Source: Plumapathes pennacea (lineage: Eukaryota; Cnidaria; Anthozoa; Antipatharia; Myriopathidae). From it: a stretch of DNA of 64,000 nt. The translations under genes were made by a program, and so were the position numbers. The DNA is taken from NCBI GenBank assembly GCA_964036295.1, contig OZ038465.1, positions 23,036,870 to 23,100,869 on the forward strand, written 5' to 3'. Under the pieces are notes generated by a model. The model searched no databases, was not told where the DNA came from, and worked only from the letters and a program-made list of their open reading frames with translations. Shown here in pieces: positions 34,028 to 47,788 of this stretch (positions are counted from its first letter, which is position 1; every line of letters starts with the position of its first letter).

Positions 34028-35626
34028 TAAGCTCGTCTGCCACGAGCAAATACTATGAATACATATACAGTGTAGATCCACCAGATGCCTTAATTTGTAT
34101 GTGGTTGGATTTTAAATAAACAAGACTGGTTGCCAGTGAGCTCGTTAGGTGGGGTCGAGACTAGAAGAAACTAAAATGGAAAGTAGGGAAAAGAGCGAAA
34201 CTCCCAAAAGAGACTTTCAGTTTCTCACCAGAAAAATATCACACAGTATAGATAACTTGACTTTTAACACCTTGCTCAAATGAAACCTATTGGTATAAAT
34301 TGTCATTAAAACACTCGTACACTTGCTTCTTAAAGGTTGAGTGATTCTGCATTTTGACCTTTGGAGTGAAAAAGTTATCCCGCAAGAAAAGAGTAAAGCG
34401 TGACTTATCTTTTTATGCACAGTCGATTTTGACAGTTTGACTTTGAAGACTTATTTGTAATCAGAGGCCACGATAAGCTAGCGTTTGCTTCAATACTTAT
34501 GTATTATTTTTTTAGTGAATGCGTTTCTTCTATGAGCCTTTCGACTTTCGCGCTCTGTAACAAATATAAATTGAAAGCGAGGAATGTAACATGAGACTTG
34601 TTTGCAATATTATTGAGGGTTTGTTCACAGCGTGTTCACTCATTTGTGACTAAAAAACTCAATGTTCAGGACTATTGGTGTATTTGCTCGCGGCTGCGGC
34701 GAGCTGAAAAACTGAGTTTGTGTGTTCGTTTTCGTTTCTTTTTCTGGGTCGAGAATCAGCACACGGTGATTGGTTCATATTACCACATGATATGCCATGA
34801 CTTAAATTGACTTCGCGAAACAACTCGAGATGTGGTCAGCCGAATTGCTCGTTACTTGTGTGTAAAAGTTAACTGCATCCCATCAAAACTCAAACACAAT
34901 TTTGCTCTGTGGAACATGCACGGATAAACTGTATTTTAGAGAACGATTTTGGCTTGCGTTCTTAAGTCCACCGCGGAAGCTTTGAGAATAGCCGTAAACA
35001 AATGTTTGATGGTTACCTCTACGGGATTGCAAATGTCTCTGTCGCCGTTAACTACTTAGTCCCGACGAAACTTTCTGCAATGACACGAAATACTTCTAGA
35101 AGATACCAGGCCAAAAACGAAAACCAAGACAATGATGAGCTTTAACCGTAAAACAATGACGCTTTATGCTTTACACTGTACATGACATCTGTTGCCTCAT
35201 AAAATGCTTCTGCTTATCGTACATTGCCTGTTGAAATGTTTCTTTCATTCGACCAAGTAGCCTTTGTTTCGCAGTGGTAATTGTATACTAGAAATGAAAA
35301 ATACACCGAAATAGTTCTGAGGATTAAGTTGGCAGTCACAAATGGACTGAACACTCTGTGAACAAAACCGCAATAATATTGTAAACAAGTCTCATGTTAC
35401 ATTCCTCGCTTTCAATTTTATATCTGTTACAGAGCACGAATACTCGAAAGCCTGATAGAAGAAACGCATTCAGTTAAAAAAAAGAAATAGTATATTGAAG
35501 CGAGGGCTGGATCAACCGCAGCCTCTGTTTAGAAACAAGTGTTCGAAGTCAAACTGTCCAAATTGACTGCCCGAAAGCCAAAGTCACGCGTTACTCAGCT
35601 TTTCTTGCTGGTAGTCCCTCAATCTT
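34028..35626. repeat. Head-to-head GCTCGT-hairpin repeat pair, split at TTAA
   Basis: 34028-34690 is the family in minus orientation and 34735-35626 the family in plus orientation. The shared part (about 34400-34690 against 35310-35570) therefore forms an inverted repeat around a ~0.6-kb spacer. Hairpin boxes lie at 34028-34050 (AAGCTCGTCTGCCACGAGCA) and 34683-34706 (TTTGCTCGCGGCTGCGGCGA). The plus-strand copy stops at TTAA (35626-35629) and resumes at 54045. Confidence 0.75.
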
Positions 35627-38164
35627 TAAGAGGGGCTCACTGTAAATATCGAGAATCGGGCGCCAAATACCAAATTTTGAAATTCATTTTATTTTACCCA
35701 AAGAACCTTTTTGGTGAACTGTCTTCGAAAATAATATTCAAAAGTTCAACTGCCTTTTCGTTTTGGCAAAATCACGGAAAGTCTAAAATGCCCTCTCAAC
35801 CCCTCGAACCGACACGAAAATAGTGCATATTTAACAAGCTCGTGTAATACCCTTGCGAAATGATTTTCGAGCTATCTAGAACATTCTAGAAGTTTCTGGA
35901 AATTTCTAGTCCCTATCCAGCTTTTTTTGGATAGCTATTCCAGTTTTTTCTAGTTCAAGAAAATTCCAGTTGTTTCTAGCTTTCAAATCTTTCAGAAGCT
36001 AGAAATTTCAAAAATTGTTTTGTAGCCCCAAAAATTCCAGTTTTTTCTAGCTTTCAAGTTCTTTCAGAAGCCATAATTTTCTAGAATTTTGTCTGCTTAA
36101 GAAAATTCAAGTTTTTTCTAGCTCATAAATTTCTTTCAGAAGCTAGAATTTCTGAAAAATAAAAATGAGGTTTTAGCTGATCCCTTACAAATCAATCTAA
36201 TTTTAATCTTATTTTATGGCTATCTTAATGGTAGCACAATTTTATCTTATTTCATTGGTGCCAAGTCCTATTCTATTACTAATTTAAAATATTACAAGGA
36301 AAATAGGGCATCTATCTTATTTGTTTTAATTTCATCCAAGTAGTGTATTGCTATTTTCTCAAAGCAAGCTTAAATAGTCATGCAAAATAGTCTATTTGAA
36401 TTCTATTTTATAGCATGATAGACTCAAGTAGTGTATTTTATTTCTATTTCTCAAAGACAAGCTGAAAAAATAGCATGCAAAATAGGCTATTTAAATACAA
36501 AAGATATTATTCTTCTAAAAATGATGATAAAATATACTGTTTTACTCCATATTTTCCCAGGCAGTTCAGGTAAAGGCCAGTTCCTTTGTAAAATATTCTT
36601 AAATTAGGCTATCATAATCATATTTTAAGGTAAAATAGTTACCACAGAATCCAGGGTATAAGCCCATCTACTTGTTAACACAAAAAACATCCCAGTTATA
36701 AGACCTCTGTCCCCCAACTGTTTACTATATATGCCATCACAGAACACTGTACAAACTTCAATAGAAAATTAATATGAAATAATAACAAAAAGTTACTCAT
36801 TGGCTGGATGGAGCACATGGCTTTTTGATGATTTGTACTGAGTTTGGGACAATTGATTAAAGACTGACAGCTGTTGGCTCATTTTAAAACATTTTTCATC
36901 CCCCATCTGTGAGAAGGATGTAATTCAGTAGAAAGGTTGCTTGGTGCTGGTTGCCATCAGTTTAGACTGTCAGACTGTCGTTTTGGTATACAGAGACCAC
37001 ATGTTGCTACAGGTTATTGATCACTGTGATATCAGGTCAGTGATGGTTTGGCCACATTCAAAAATTGTCTAGCAAGATGTCAGATAAAGACTGTCATTAT
37101 TTTCATGATCCTGCTTTCTGGATGTGTATAATTTTGCATTTAGTTACGTTGAAGGCATAGCCCCATCTAGGCTTGACAGTGTAGAGCAGCTAAACAATCC
37201 TTGTGCAAAAGGCTAACTTTAAATCATCAGTAAAGAGGGCTAATTGAAAGTCTTTGTGGAGATAGGCATGCATGTCATTTATGAATGATTGAGGAACATA
37301 AGGGGCCTAGAGGTTTTATTTTAAAAATTAATGTTTTACTGAAGATAGAAATAATATGGTCTGTTTCAAATCACATGCTAAACCTTTGATAGAAAAATGA
37401 TTGAAAAACTATTTAAAGTGGACATGTGAAAACTCTGTGAAACACCATGCCTTAATTTTTTCTCAAGTAACCTGTGAAAAACCATGTGATTCAAACTGGA
37501 TCAAAGAAAATATGTCCTATATAATTTGAAAACTGCAGCTGGAACAGAAGTTCAATTTCATTCTCATGATCTGCATGAACTGTTAAATTTACAAACCTTT
37601 TCTCTGGGCACAACTGAATGATACAATCATGCTGAGAAGTTGCTTCATGTACTACAAATTTATTATCAGACAGCCCTTGCGAAATGATTTTCGAGCTATC
37701 TAGAACATTCTAGAAGTTTCTGGAAATTTCTAGTCCCTATCCAGCTTTTTTTGGATAGCTATTCCAGTTCTTTCTAGTTCAAGAAAATTCCAGTTGTTTC
37801 TAGCTTTCAAATCTTTCAGAAGCTAGAAATTTCAAAAATTGTTTTGTAGCCCCAAAAATTCCAGTTTTTTCTAGCTTTCAAGTTCTTTCAGAAGCCATAA
37901 TTTTCTAGAATTTTGTCTGCTTAAGAAAATTCAAGTTTTTTGTAGCTCATAAATTTCTTTCAGAAGCTAGAATTTCTGAAAAATAAACGAGGTTTTAGCT
38001 GATCCCTTACAAATCAATCTAATTTTAATCTTATTTTATGGCTATCTTAATGGTAGCACAATTTTATCTTATTTTATTGGTGCCAAGTCCTATTCTATTA
38101 CTAAATTAAAATATTACAAGGAAAATAGGGCATCTATCTTATTTGTTTTAATTTCATCCAAGTA

Positions 38165-40424
38165 CCCTTGTGAAATAAAGCTTGGAATTCCCAGGAATTC
38201 CTAGGATATTCCTGGGAATTCCCAGGATTTTAGTACTAGGAATTCCTGGGAATTCCTAGGAATTCCTAAGAATAAAGGTGTGAATTTTCACGGTAATTTG
38301 GACATCAGGTTCTTCATGGCTGTCTTGTATGCCTACATCACTCTCCTGTCCGTGTTTTTCCCTATAAAAAGCCAAGAAAATAACAGATCAGGTAAAGCAA
38401 ATTTATACATTGTGGCAGTTACACAAAATCAATGGCAACCAAAGTATGCAGTGAAGGGAGAAATGAATGAACATCATAATAGCTTTGTCATATTTTAGAC
38501 TTTGTTATTTCTTATTTGCCATGTGAATGTATTTCTCCTTTTCCACATATGTTCATCTAAAGTTTAACAACTTGCCAAGCAAATGAATGATTGTAGGCTA
38601 TCTAAAAAAAAAAAAGAAAACCAGTAGCAGCCAGAATATGGTTAAAATTTATATGGTGGGAGCTGGTGAATTTTAACCCCATTCACTCCCAAGAGTGATC
38701 CACTCCAATTAATTTCTCACTAAAGACATAAATATCCCTATCATTACAGTATGGAGAAGTTAGCTTTAGATAGCTTGCTGTATGGGTAGCTGATTGGAGT
38801 ATTAATTCTCTCCACATCTCTCACATTTTCTTCTTGAATTATTGGGAGAATCCGCACTTTAAACTTTGGAGTGAAAGGGTTAAATACGTACGAAGGGAAG
38901 ATATTTGCTACACTGAACTGCACTGAGTCAGTTAAATATATTTTAAAAGTCGCATCAAACCGGCCATATTCAAGCGCAAACGGGAGAACATTCAGGCAAT
39001 TTAATTTAGAAACACAAAAGCGACGGCCAACACGTGAATCACAACGGATTGAAACAAAGAATAACACGTCATTCATCTCACCTTGCTACAAGTCCTCGGG
39101 ATAATTGATGCGTATAGAGAACAACTGATCATCCAAATCTGATGTCCCAGCCACCTCTCCACACAATGTAAATGAACTTCGAATTCCAAGCTAGTAATCA
39201 ACATAATTCTTGAGAACGTTATGCCTATTTTGTTATCCTCCAAGCAACACACAAGGTAAAGAATTGCACTCGAAGCGAAGAACAGGGAACAGTCCTCAAA
39301 TAAAAGGCACAAATCCTGTGAAAAACGGGGCGATGTACACGCAATGATCGCTGTTCAAAAGTCCGTTAAACCGAGCGCCAAACAACAGCGTGAGGTCTTG
39401 ATTGGTTTGCACGTGACAATTTTTGATTGACAAACTAGTACCCAGGCACTCAGAACGAGTTTTGTTTGCGAGTTCATCACATGGATAAATTAAATGTTCG
39501 CCGCGGTTAATTTCGCCGAGAAGGAGTGCTTTGATTCTGAAAATGGATACATTTGTGTGGCTGTGGCAAGCAGTACTTAACAGCGTACTCGGATGCAGTT
39601 GATCGTTGAGTGGTTGTTGAAGTCAGAGCCAGCGCGAGCATGTTCAGGTTTTGTGACCGCGGCTTGGCAAGAAGTACACTCGATCAACACGAAGGTTTCC
39701 CATTTCTTGTTTCTTTTAATTCAAACGGTTGAAACATTAGCGGTTTTCTGTATGATGTCGAACTGACCGCGAGTTAGTGATAAGAATAACTTATTCGAGA
39801 GTACCATTGATCGTGAGTCGTGTCTTCGAATCCCAATCGCAAAATTTTAAGTGTAATGTAATAAATTGTGGGAAAAATTGACTGGTACAATAGGTGAAAA
39901 CGAATAAATAGAGATGAGGTGAATACACTTATGGTGTCTTACTTGACCAGTTTTGTGAGTTAAATGTGTGGTGGTTTTACGACAAGAGTGTTATTTTTTT
40001 CATGGCTTAGATTAAAGTCACTGCGACACTGAAATAATTTGTATTGGTCACATCTGAAAATGAGTATGTATGAAACTACAGCAATGAATCCCTTTATTCG
40101 CATTTCCAGCTATTTCCGAGCTATTTATATTATGTCTTATTAGGATTCTCAGGAAATCCCAGGTATTCCATTGCTTCATTTTGCTAAGATTGATTTGTAT
40201 GACTGGGAACCTTTGGGAATTCCTAGGAATTCCTAAGACTTCCAAGCTTCCACAAAAAATATGATTTGTATAGTTGAGAAGAGTTGGGAATTCCCAGGAA
40301 TTCCCAAGACTTCCAAGCCTGCTCTGCAAACACAATTTGCATAGCTGGGAAGAGCTGAGAATTCCTAGGAATTCCCAGGAATTCCTAGGAATTCCCAAAA
40401 AGCTGGGAATCCATTTCGCAAGGG
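38165..40424. mobile_element. CCCTTGTG element C with GGAATTCC arrays
   Basis: Ends CCCTTGTGAAAT and ATTTCGCAAGGG, with TA duplicated at 38163-38164 and 40425-40426. The empty site TTTCATCCAAGTAGTGTATTG survives in unit 1 with its TA at 36341-36342. The terminal 12 bp are shared with units 1 and 2, but the subterminal arrays differ: GGAATTCCTAGGAATTCC-like palindromes at 38185-38272 and 40140-40410. The interior (38280-40040) has no recognised gene. Frames at 40048-40474 are products of the array. Confidence 0.85.
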
Positions 40425-43400
40425 TAGTGTATTGCTATTTTCTCAAAGCAAGCTTAAATAGTCATGCAAAATAGTCTATTTGAATTCTATTTTATAGCAT
40501 GATAGACTCAAGTAGTGTATTTTATTTCTATTTCTCAAAGACAAGCTGAAACAATAGCATGCAAAATAGGCTATTTAAATACAAAAGATATTATTCTTCT
40601 AAAAATGATGATAAAATATACTGTTTTACTCCATATTTTCCCAGGCAGTTCAGGTAAAGGCCAGTTCCTTTGTAAAATATTCTTAAATTAGGCTATCATA
40701 ATCATATTTTAAGGTAAAATAGCTACCACAGAATCCAGGGTATAAGCCCATCTACTTGTTAACACAAAAAAACATCCCAGTTATAAGACCTCTGTCCCCC
40801 AACTGTTTACTATATGCCATCACAGAACACTGTACATCAACTTCAATAGAAAATTAATATGAAATAATAACAAAAAGTTACTCATTGGCTGGATGGAGCA
40901 CATGGCTTTTTGATGATTTGTACTGAGTTTGGGACAATTGATTAAAGACTGACAGCTGTTGGCTCATTTTAAAACATTTTTCATCCCCCATCTGTGAGAA
41001 GAATGGAATTCAGTAGAAAGGTTGCTTGGTGCTGGTTGCCATCAGTTTAGACTGTCAGACTGTCGTTTTGGTATACAAAGACCACAGGTTGCTACAGGTT
41101 ATTGATCACTGTGATATCAGGTCAGTGATGGTTTGGCCACATTCAAAAATTGTCTAGCAAGATGTCAGATAAAGACTGTCATTATTTTCATGATCCTGCT
41201 TTCTGGATGTGTATAATTTTGCATTTAGTTACGTTGAAGTCATAGCCCCATCTAGGCTTGACAGTGTAGAGCAGCTAAACAATCCTTGTGCAAAAGGCTA
41301 ACTTTAAATCATCAGTAAAGAGGGCTAATTGAAAGTCTTTGTGGAGATAGGCATGCATGTCATTTATGAATGATTGAGGAACATAAGGGGCCTAGAGGTT
41401 TTATTTTAAAAATTAATGTTTTACTGAAGATGGAAATAATATGGTCTGTTTCAAATCACATGCTAAACCTGTGATAGAAAAATGATTGAAAAACTATTTA
41501 AAGTGGACATGTGAAAACTCTGTGAAACACCATTGCCTTAAATCTTTCTCAAGTAACCTGTGAAAAACCATGTGATTCAAACTGGATCAAAGAAAATATG
41601 TCCTATATAATTTGAAAACTGCAGCTGGAACAGAAGTTCAATTTCATTCTGATGATCTGCATGAACTGTTAAATTTACAAACCTTTTCTCTGGGCACAAC
41701 TGAATGATACAATCATGCTGAGAAGTTGCTTCATGTACTACAAATTTATTATCAGACAAAAGACTAACAGAAACATTGAACCAGGGTGTGTGTACATAAA
41801 GCAGATGATTGTATACTTTTCTCTCTTTGAACTCTAGTAGGCCAGTCCTAAATAGCTGCCTCACAAAGGAAAATAATTATTACTACTGTATTTTGATTCA
41901 CACAATATTGTCTGAAATGAATCACACTGTAGCAGGATCTTGAAAAGGAAACTAACAGAATTATAGCAGACAATTCAATCTCCAGCCATAACAAGAAACC
42001 CAAAATCTCACAACCAAGTTCCATGAAAGTCAAGAAAACTCATTGACAAAACTGAAATGCATATAATCACCATGCTTTAAGACCATAAAAACTTGCAGAT
42101 GATATTATTACACTCTAAAATAATAAAATACTATATGGGAAAACTTATATTGCTTTTGTGAAACAAGTACACCGGGATATGCAACAATTCATTTGAAATA
42201 CACATCATTACCAGATGATCACCAGATAACAGAAGTCGTACAGGAAGTACTGCAGTTCCAGGAATATATTAGAATCAGAATAAAAACAAACTCACCTCCA
42301 CCAGAATTCTCTTATCATGTTTTTGTGGTGTGTCCTGGTTTAGCTCCAACAATTTATAGTCTATTTTGAGTTCGTGTTCGATGGAGATTTGTTCCCGAAG
42401 TCAATTTCAACCACGAAAATGATTCGCATAACATACGGCGTACATTGTAGCAACAGCTTTTCCAAAATTGCACAGGTCCATCTCTTTTTACTGAAGATTG
42501 CTCCAACCAGGTAACCATATTCATAATTTTAGTTAACCGCCTTTAAATTGACTTCGTTCGCAAACTATATTTCCTCACGTGTAAAATGGCCTCTCGTTGC
42601 CCCACGTTGGCACTGGGAGCGAGTCACATTAACCAATCAGAAGCGCTCTCTTTTGAGCGCCAAAATGTAAGCGCGGACGCGACGTTGTTGATTTTATCTT
42701 TTTCAAACTCAAGCGAGGAGGGTTTCTTTCATTTGTGAGAGAAATTTCTAGTCTGTGGCAATGGAAAAGCAGTTAAGGAATGAAGCTTTTCCCAAGTGTT
42801 TAACCATGGAAAACAATTCACAAATCAACTCAAAATGAAGCAACTGGGCAGAAAAACTGAAGTTTTGCGCTGAAACCTTGGCAAGCTGAGTCGACAGAAG
42901 AACCGAAGATAATTAAGGTCAGTTGTGTATAAGCTTTTTCCGTATAAATAGCACGGGTGTTTCAAATGCATTATGAAATCTCTAGTAAATCTTCTTTGAA
43001 GTCCACCTCTGGCCGTCAAAGTGATTCAAATTGCGACTCGCACGGTGCCGTAAATCTTTCTGTTTTTTTTTTGTTTTTTTTTTTCCAAACGTACCTTTGA
43101 AAATTCGTGAATGTTTGTAACTTGCGTGTCCATGGTGGCGGAACGTAGTCAGCACTTCTTTAAGGTAGTTGGCTTGCAATTCTTAAAATTGGCAAGTTTC
43201 ATGAAATTTAACGGAGCGCCGGCGGCATCGAGTTCTTATTTCATGTGTACGCTGGAAGGCAAATTGTTTACAAAATTAGATAGTCGTACTTTTCTGCATC
43301 GTTTTATACTGAATCATCTGACACTTTCATCTTCGGGAACCTATATTTTTCCGACTGTTGTTTCTTGTCTTTCAAGCGCTCACGGCCGTGCCTCTGCATA

Positions 43401-43699
43401 CTTCTTTTGTGTGGAGATCTGTGAAATAATCATGTTCTGTTCGCTATCCCCATTTTTCCCGATTTATCTCAAATTACAGTTTCTCGAACAATTTTCCAAC
43501 CTTCATTCACTAAGAGAAAACTCTTAATAGCCGACGTTACGCAATATTTTGACGGCCAGCCGACGCAAATGAACAGAAATGCGTTACGATAACTTCCCAT
43601 GAACTGATTTTATGCCTGTTTTGTCCCTATTTTATCTGTAGTTTTCACTATTTTAAAGCTGTTCTAAAGCTAGTTCTTGCATTTCTAGGGATTATAATT

Positions 43700-44262
43700 T
43701 CAAAGCATATTAAAAATTCTAGAAATTTCTAGCATAACCTAGAATAATTCTAGAAATTCCCAGAAATTTCTCTGCAACAAGTTGGAATAATTCTAGATCT
43801 CCATTTTCATCATTTTGGTGAATTCTAGAACTAAAATAATTCTAGAAATTTCTTGAATTAGTGCTGGAAAAATCCTAGAATAATCCAGCTTTATTATTCT
43901 GGTTAATGCTAGAAATTTCCAGATTATAAATTTTCCAGAAATTGCTAGTTTTGGTGTTTCATATTTAACATCCTGGTAATTTCCAGAAATTTCTAGATTT
44001 AGAGCTGGACTAATATTCTAGAAATTTCTTGAATAATACAGCTTCATTATTCTGGTTAATGCTAGAAATTTCCAGGCTAGAAATTTCCAGAAAATATTTA
44101 TAGCTTTAATTTTGAATTTTGTTTCATTTAACATCCTGGAAATTTCTAAAAATTTCTAGTCTTAAAGCTGGAATAATTCAAGAAATTTCTAGAATTAAAG
44201 CTGGAAAAATTCCAGAAATATTCTAGAAAATTCTAGAATCATCCAGCTTCAATTCGCAAGGG
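43700..44262. repeat. Subterminal AATTTCTAGAAATTTC array (unit 2)
   Basis: Dense imperfect copies of a palindromic word (TTCTAGAA, AAATTTCTAGAAATT) with intervening GCTGGAATAATTC. The same array closes unit 1 at 46170-46734. Confidence 0.8.
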
Positions 44263-46736
44263 AAAAGACTAACAGAAACATTGAACCAGGGTGTGTGTAC
44301 ATAAAGCAGATGATTGTATACTTTTCTCTCTTTGAAATCTAGTAGGCCAGTCCTAAATAGCTGCCTCACAAAGGAAAATAATTACTACTGTATTTTGATT
44401 CACACAATATTGTCTGAAATGAATCACACTGTAGCAGGATCTTGAAAAGGAAACTAACAGAATTATAGCAGACAATTCAATCTCCAGCCATAACAAGAAA
44501 CCCAAAATCTCACAACCAAGTTCCATGAAAGTCAAGAAAACTCATTGACAAAACTGAAATGCATATAATCACCATGCTTTAAGACCATAAAAACTTGCAG
44601 ATGATATTATTACACTCTAAAATAATAAAATACTATATGGGAAAACTTAGATTGCTTTTGTGAAACAAGTACACCGGGATATGCAACAATTCATTTGAAA
44701 TACACATCATTACCAGATGATCACAAGATAACAGAAGTCGTACAGGAAGTACTGCAGTTCCAGGAATATATTAGAATCAGAATAAAAAACAAACTCACCT
44801 CCACCAGAATTCTCTTATCATGTTTTTGTGGTGTGTCCTGGTTTAGCTCCAACAATTTATAGTCTATTTTGAGTTCGTGTTCGATGGAGATTTGTTCCTG
44901 AAGTTAATTTCAACCACGAAAATGATTCGCATAACATACGGCGTACATTGTAGCAACAGCTTTTCCAAAATTGCACAGGTCCATCTCTTTTTACTGAAGA
45001 TTGCTCCAACCAGGTAGCCATATTCATAATTTTAGTTAACCGCCTTTAAATTGACTTGACGTTCGCAAACTATATTTCCTCACGTGTAAAATGGCTTCTC
45101 GTTGCCCCACGTTGGCACTGGGAGCGAGTCACATTAAACAATCAGAAGCGCTCTCTTTTGAGCGCCAAAATGTAAGCGCGGACGCGACGCTGTTGATTTT
45201 ATCTTTTTCAAACTCAAGCGAGGAGGGTTTCTTTCATTTGTGAGGGAAATTTCTAGTCTGTGGCAATGGAAAAGCAGTTAAGGAATGAAGCTTTTCCCAA
45301 GTGTTTAACCATGGAAAACAATCCACAAATCAACTCAAAATGAAGCAACTGGGCAGAAAAACTGAAGTTTTGCGCTGAAACCTTGGCAAGCTGAGTCGAC
45401 AGAAGAACCGAAGATAATTAAGGTCAGTTGTGTATAAGCTTTATCCGTATAAATAGCACGGGTGTTTCAAATTCATTATGAAATCTCTAGTAAATCTTCT
45501 TTGAAGTCCACCTCTGGCCGTCAAAGTGATTCAAATTGCGACTCGCACAGTTTTTTTTTCCCAAACGTACCTTTGAAAATTCGTGAATGTTTGTAACTTT
45601 CGCGTTCATGGTGGCGGAACGTAGTCAGCACTTCTTTAAGGCAGTTGGCTTGCAATTCTTAAAATTGGCAAGTTTCATGAAATTTAACGGAGCGCCGGCG
45701 GCATCGAGTTCTTATTTCATGTGTACGCTGGAAGGCAAATTGTTTACAAAATTAGATAGTCGTACTTCTATGCATCGTTTTATACTGAATCATCAGACAC
45801 TTTCATCTTCGGGAACCTATAGTTTTCCGACTGTTGTTTGTCTTTCAAGCGCTCACGGCCGTGCCTCTGCATACTTCTTTTGTGTGGAGATCTGTGAAAT
45901 AATCATGTTCTGTTCGCTATCCCCATTATTCCCGATTTATCTCAAATTACAGTTTCTCGAACAATTTTCCAACCTTCATTTACTAAGAGAAAACTCTTAA
46001 TAGCCGATGTTACGCAATGTTTTGACGGCCAGCCGACGCAAATGAACAGAAATGCGTTACGATAACTTCCCATAAACCGATTTTATGCCTGTTTTGTCAC
46101 TATTTTATCTGTAGTTTTCACTATTTTAAAGCTGTTCTAAAGCTAGTTCTTGCATTTCTAGGGATTATAATTTCAAAGCATATTAAAAATTCTAGAAATT
46201 TCTAGCATAACCTAGAATAATTCTAGAAATTCCCAGAAATTTCTCTGCAACAAGTTGGAATAATTCTACATCTCCATTATTATCATTTTGGTGAATTCTA
46301 GAACTAAAATAATTCTAGAAATTTCTTGAATTGGTGCTGGAAAAATCCTAGAATAATCCAGCTTTATTATTCTGGTTAATGCTAGAAATTTCCAGGTTAT
46401 AAATTTCCAGAAATTGCTAGTTTTGGTGTTTCATATTTAACATCCTGGTAATTTCCAGAAATTTCTAGATTTAGAGCTGGACTAATATTCTAGAAATTTC
46501 TTGAATAATACAGCTTCATTATTCTGGTTAATGCTAGAAATTTCCAGACTAGAAATTTCCAGAAAATATTTATAGCTTTAATTTTGAATTTTGTTTCATT
46601 TAACATCCTGGAAATTTCTAGAAATTTCTAGTCTTAAAGCTGGAATAATTCAAGAAATTTCTAGAATTAAAGCTGGAAAAATTCCAGAAATATTCTAGAA
46701 AATTCTAGAATCATCCAGCTTCATTTCGCAAGGGTA

Positions 46737-47788
46737 AAACGGTAAACAATCTGGTCATTGCAAATGGTCAGTAATTCAAAGTACCTCTTTCTATCTAAAA
46801 CACCTAAAATAGATATGGAAACTTTACCTTGTGGTAGTGTTTCGATTTTTCAAAAAGACCAAGGTAAAAAGCGGCAGGTCAAATTTTTGCCACTTTTAAT
46901 TTCACCAGGAACATTTGGTACCTGTCGTTTGAGCAAAAACCTAACGTCTACTCAACTGATAGGCATTGAAATTTCTTGTCTCAAAAGGTTTTTTGCGGCC
47001 CATAAACAGTGACGGTAGTTTGACACAATCGGTACCGGACGCGGGAAATGGCTTCGGCTAAAACGAAGAATTAAACAAGTACACAGATGAGATTTAAAAA
47101 TCGATTTGCTATATTCTCTTCCATTGTGTGACTTGAGTTTAGTAGACGGCATCAAATGGCTATTCTGGCCTAGTGAAAGGTTTCTCCGGCTGAGCAACAG
47201 ATCACCGGCTGAATTATTTCCGGCAGCACTGATATGAAAATAAAATTGAACTGCTGGTGACGTTTATTTTAAAACTCTGTCACAGGCCGGTTTGTTTTGC
47301 TTGCTGAGACGTTCTTCGGCGGATCTGCAAGACACGACTGCACGATTTCAGATAAAACCGCAGTTCAGAAACCCCTTCAACAGCAAAGGTTTTAAAGTCA
47401 AGAAAATCAAACCATTTCACGGTAACACTTGCTAAAGCGAATTCTGATTAATTTACCACCAACATTTTGCGGGACATTTAAGTCACGGAAAAGGCATCAA
47501 ATTTCTGTTAAAGGGCTTTCATGTGTTAAAATGACAATCTTTTTCAAATTGGAAAGCAAGGATTTCGAGTTACAAGTACGTATTACGGTTAGCTGAGGTT
47601 GGCAAATTAGATGTTATGTTGACCGCGGTAAGTGGATTATTGTGTATAACTCATTGACATCTATCTGAAAGTCCTTCTGTAGCTTTTGATTTAACTATAC
47701 CCAGTCACTCTAATGGCTTGTAGTGAAAATACTTGGTAATATACACGTGCTTTTACTGCAGTGTTACAGTTGAAACTTTCCGTATTAA
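46737..47788. other. Left arm of outer TTAA element and its interior
   Basis: 46737-47110 pairs with 53380-53822 in inverted orientation. 47111-47788 is unpaired interior without a recognised gene. The 84-codon frame 46758-47012 and the 81-codon frame 53463-53708 are opposite-strand readings of the same arm. Confidence 0.7.

Larger units (their letters stand above)
37674..44262. mobile_element. CCCTTGCG element, unit 2 (inserted in unit 1)
   Basis: A sister copy of unit 1 with the same ends, inserted in the same orientation inside it. Unit 1 breaks after ATTATCAGACAG and resumes at AAAAGACTAACAG (44263). Unit 2 itself shows the unbroken site ATCAGACAAAAGACTAAC at about 41751-41768, which identifies the event. 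The duplication is AG/AA, an imperfect 2 bp. Net length without its own insertion is about 4.33 kb, matching unit 1. The two copies differ by scattered substitutions and small indels. Confidence 0.85.
35850..46734. mobile_element. CCCTTGCG element, unit 1 (interrupted)
   Basis: Ends CCCTTGCGAAATGA and TTCATTTCGCAAGGG are inverted, with TA duplicated outside (35848-35849, 46735-46736). The uninterrupted target is present in the opposite arm of the outer palindrome (TA at 53823-53824). Net length without nested DNA is about 4.3 kb. The 5' ~300 bp holds CTAGCTTTC/AGAAGCTAGAA repeats and the 3' ~560 bp (46170-46734) is a dense array of AATTTCTAGAAATTTC-like words. No transposase frame seen. A TA duplication fits Tc1/mariner or ISL2EU-like elements; the superfamily is unresolved. 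Confidence 0.85.

Noticed and set aside
34028..34706. Helitron 3' end
   Set aside because: The hairpin is suggestive, but no CTRR terminus or A|T insertion site was evident and copies are head-to-head. Kept only as a question.
40048..40474. Repetitive protein frames (GNSQEF-like and GIPRNS-like repeats)
   Set aside because: Both strands translate the GGAATTCCTAGG subterminal array. Palindromic DNA gives repeat peptides in any frame.
43111..46000. 138- and 137-codon frames (43111-43527, 45587-46000) as a conserved gene
   Set aside because: They are the same stretch of the two sister CCCTTGCG elements. The differences I could see between them all change the amino acid or delete one, as expected of drifting non-coding DNA. 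No motif is recognised.
35850..46734. piggyBac element from the CCCTT start
   Set aside because: CCY ends fit piggyBac, but the duplication is TA (GTAATA|CCC and GGG|TAAAACG), not TTAA, as the empty site at 53823 shows.
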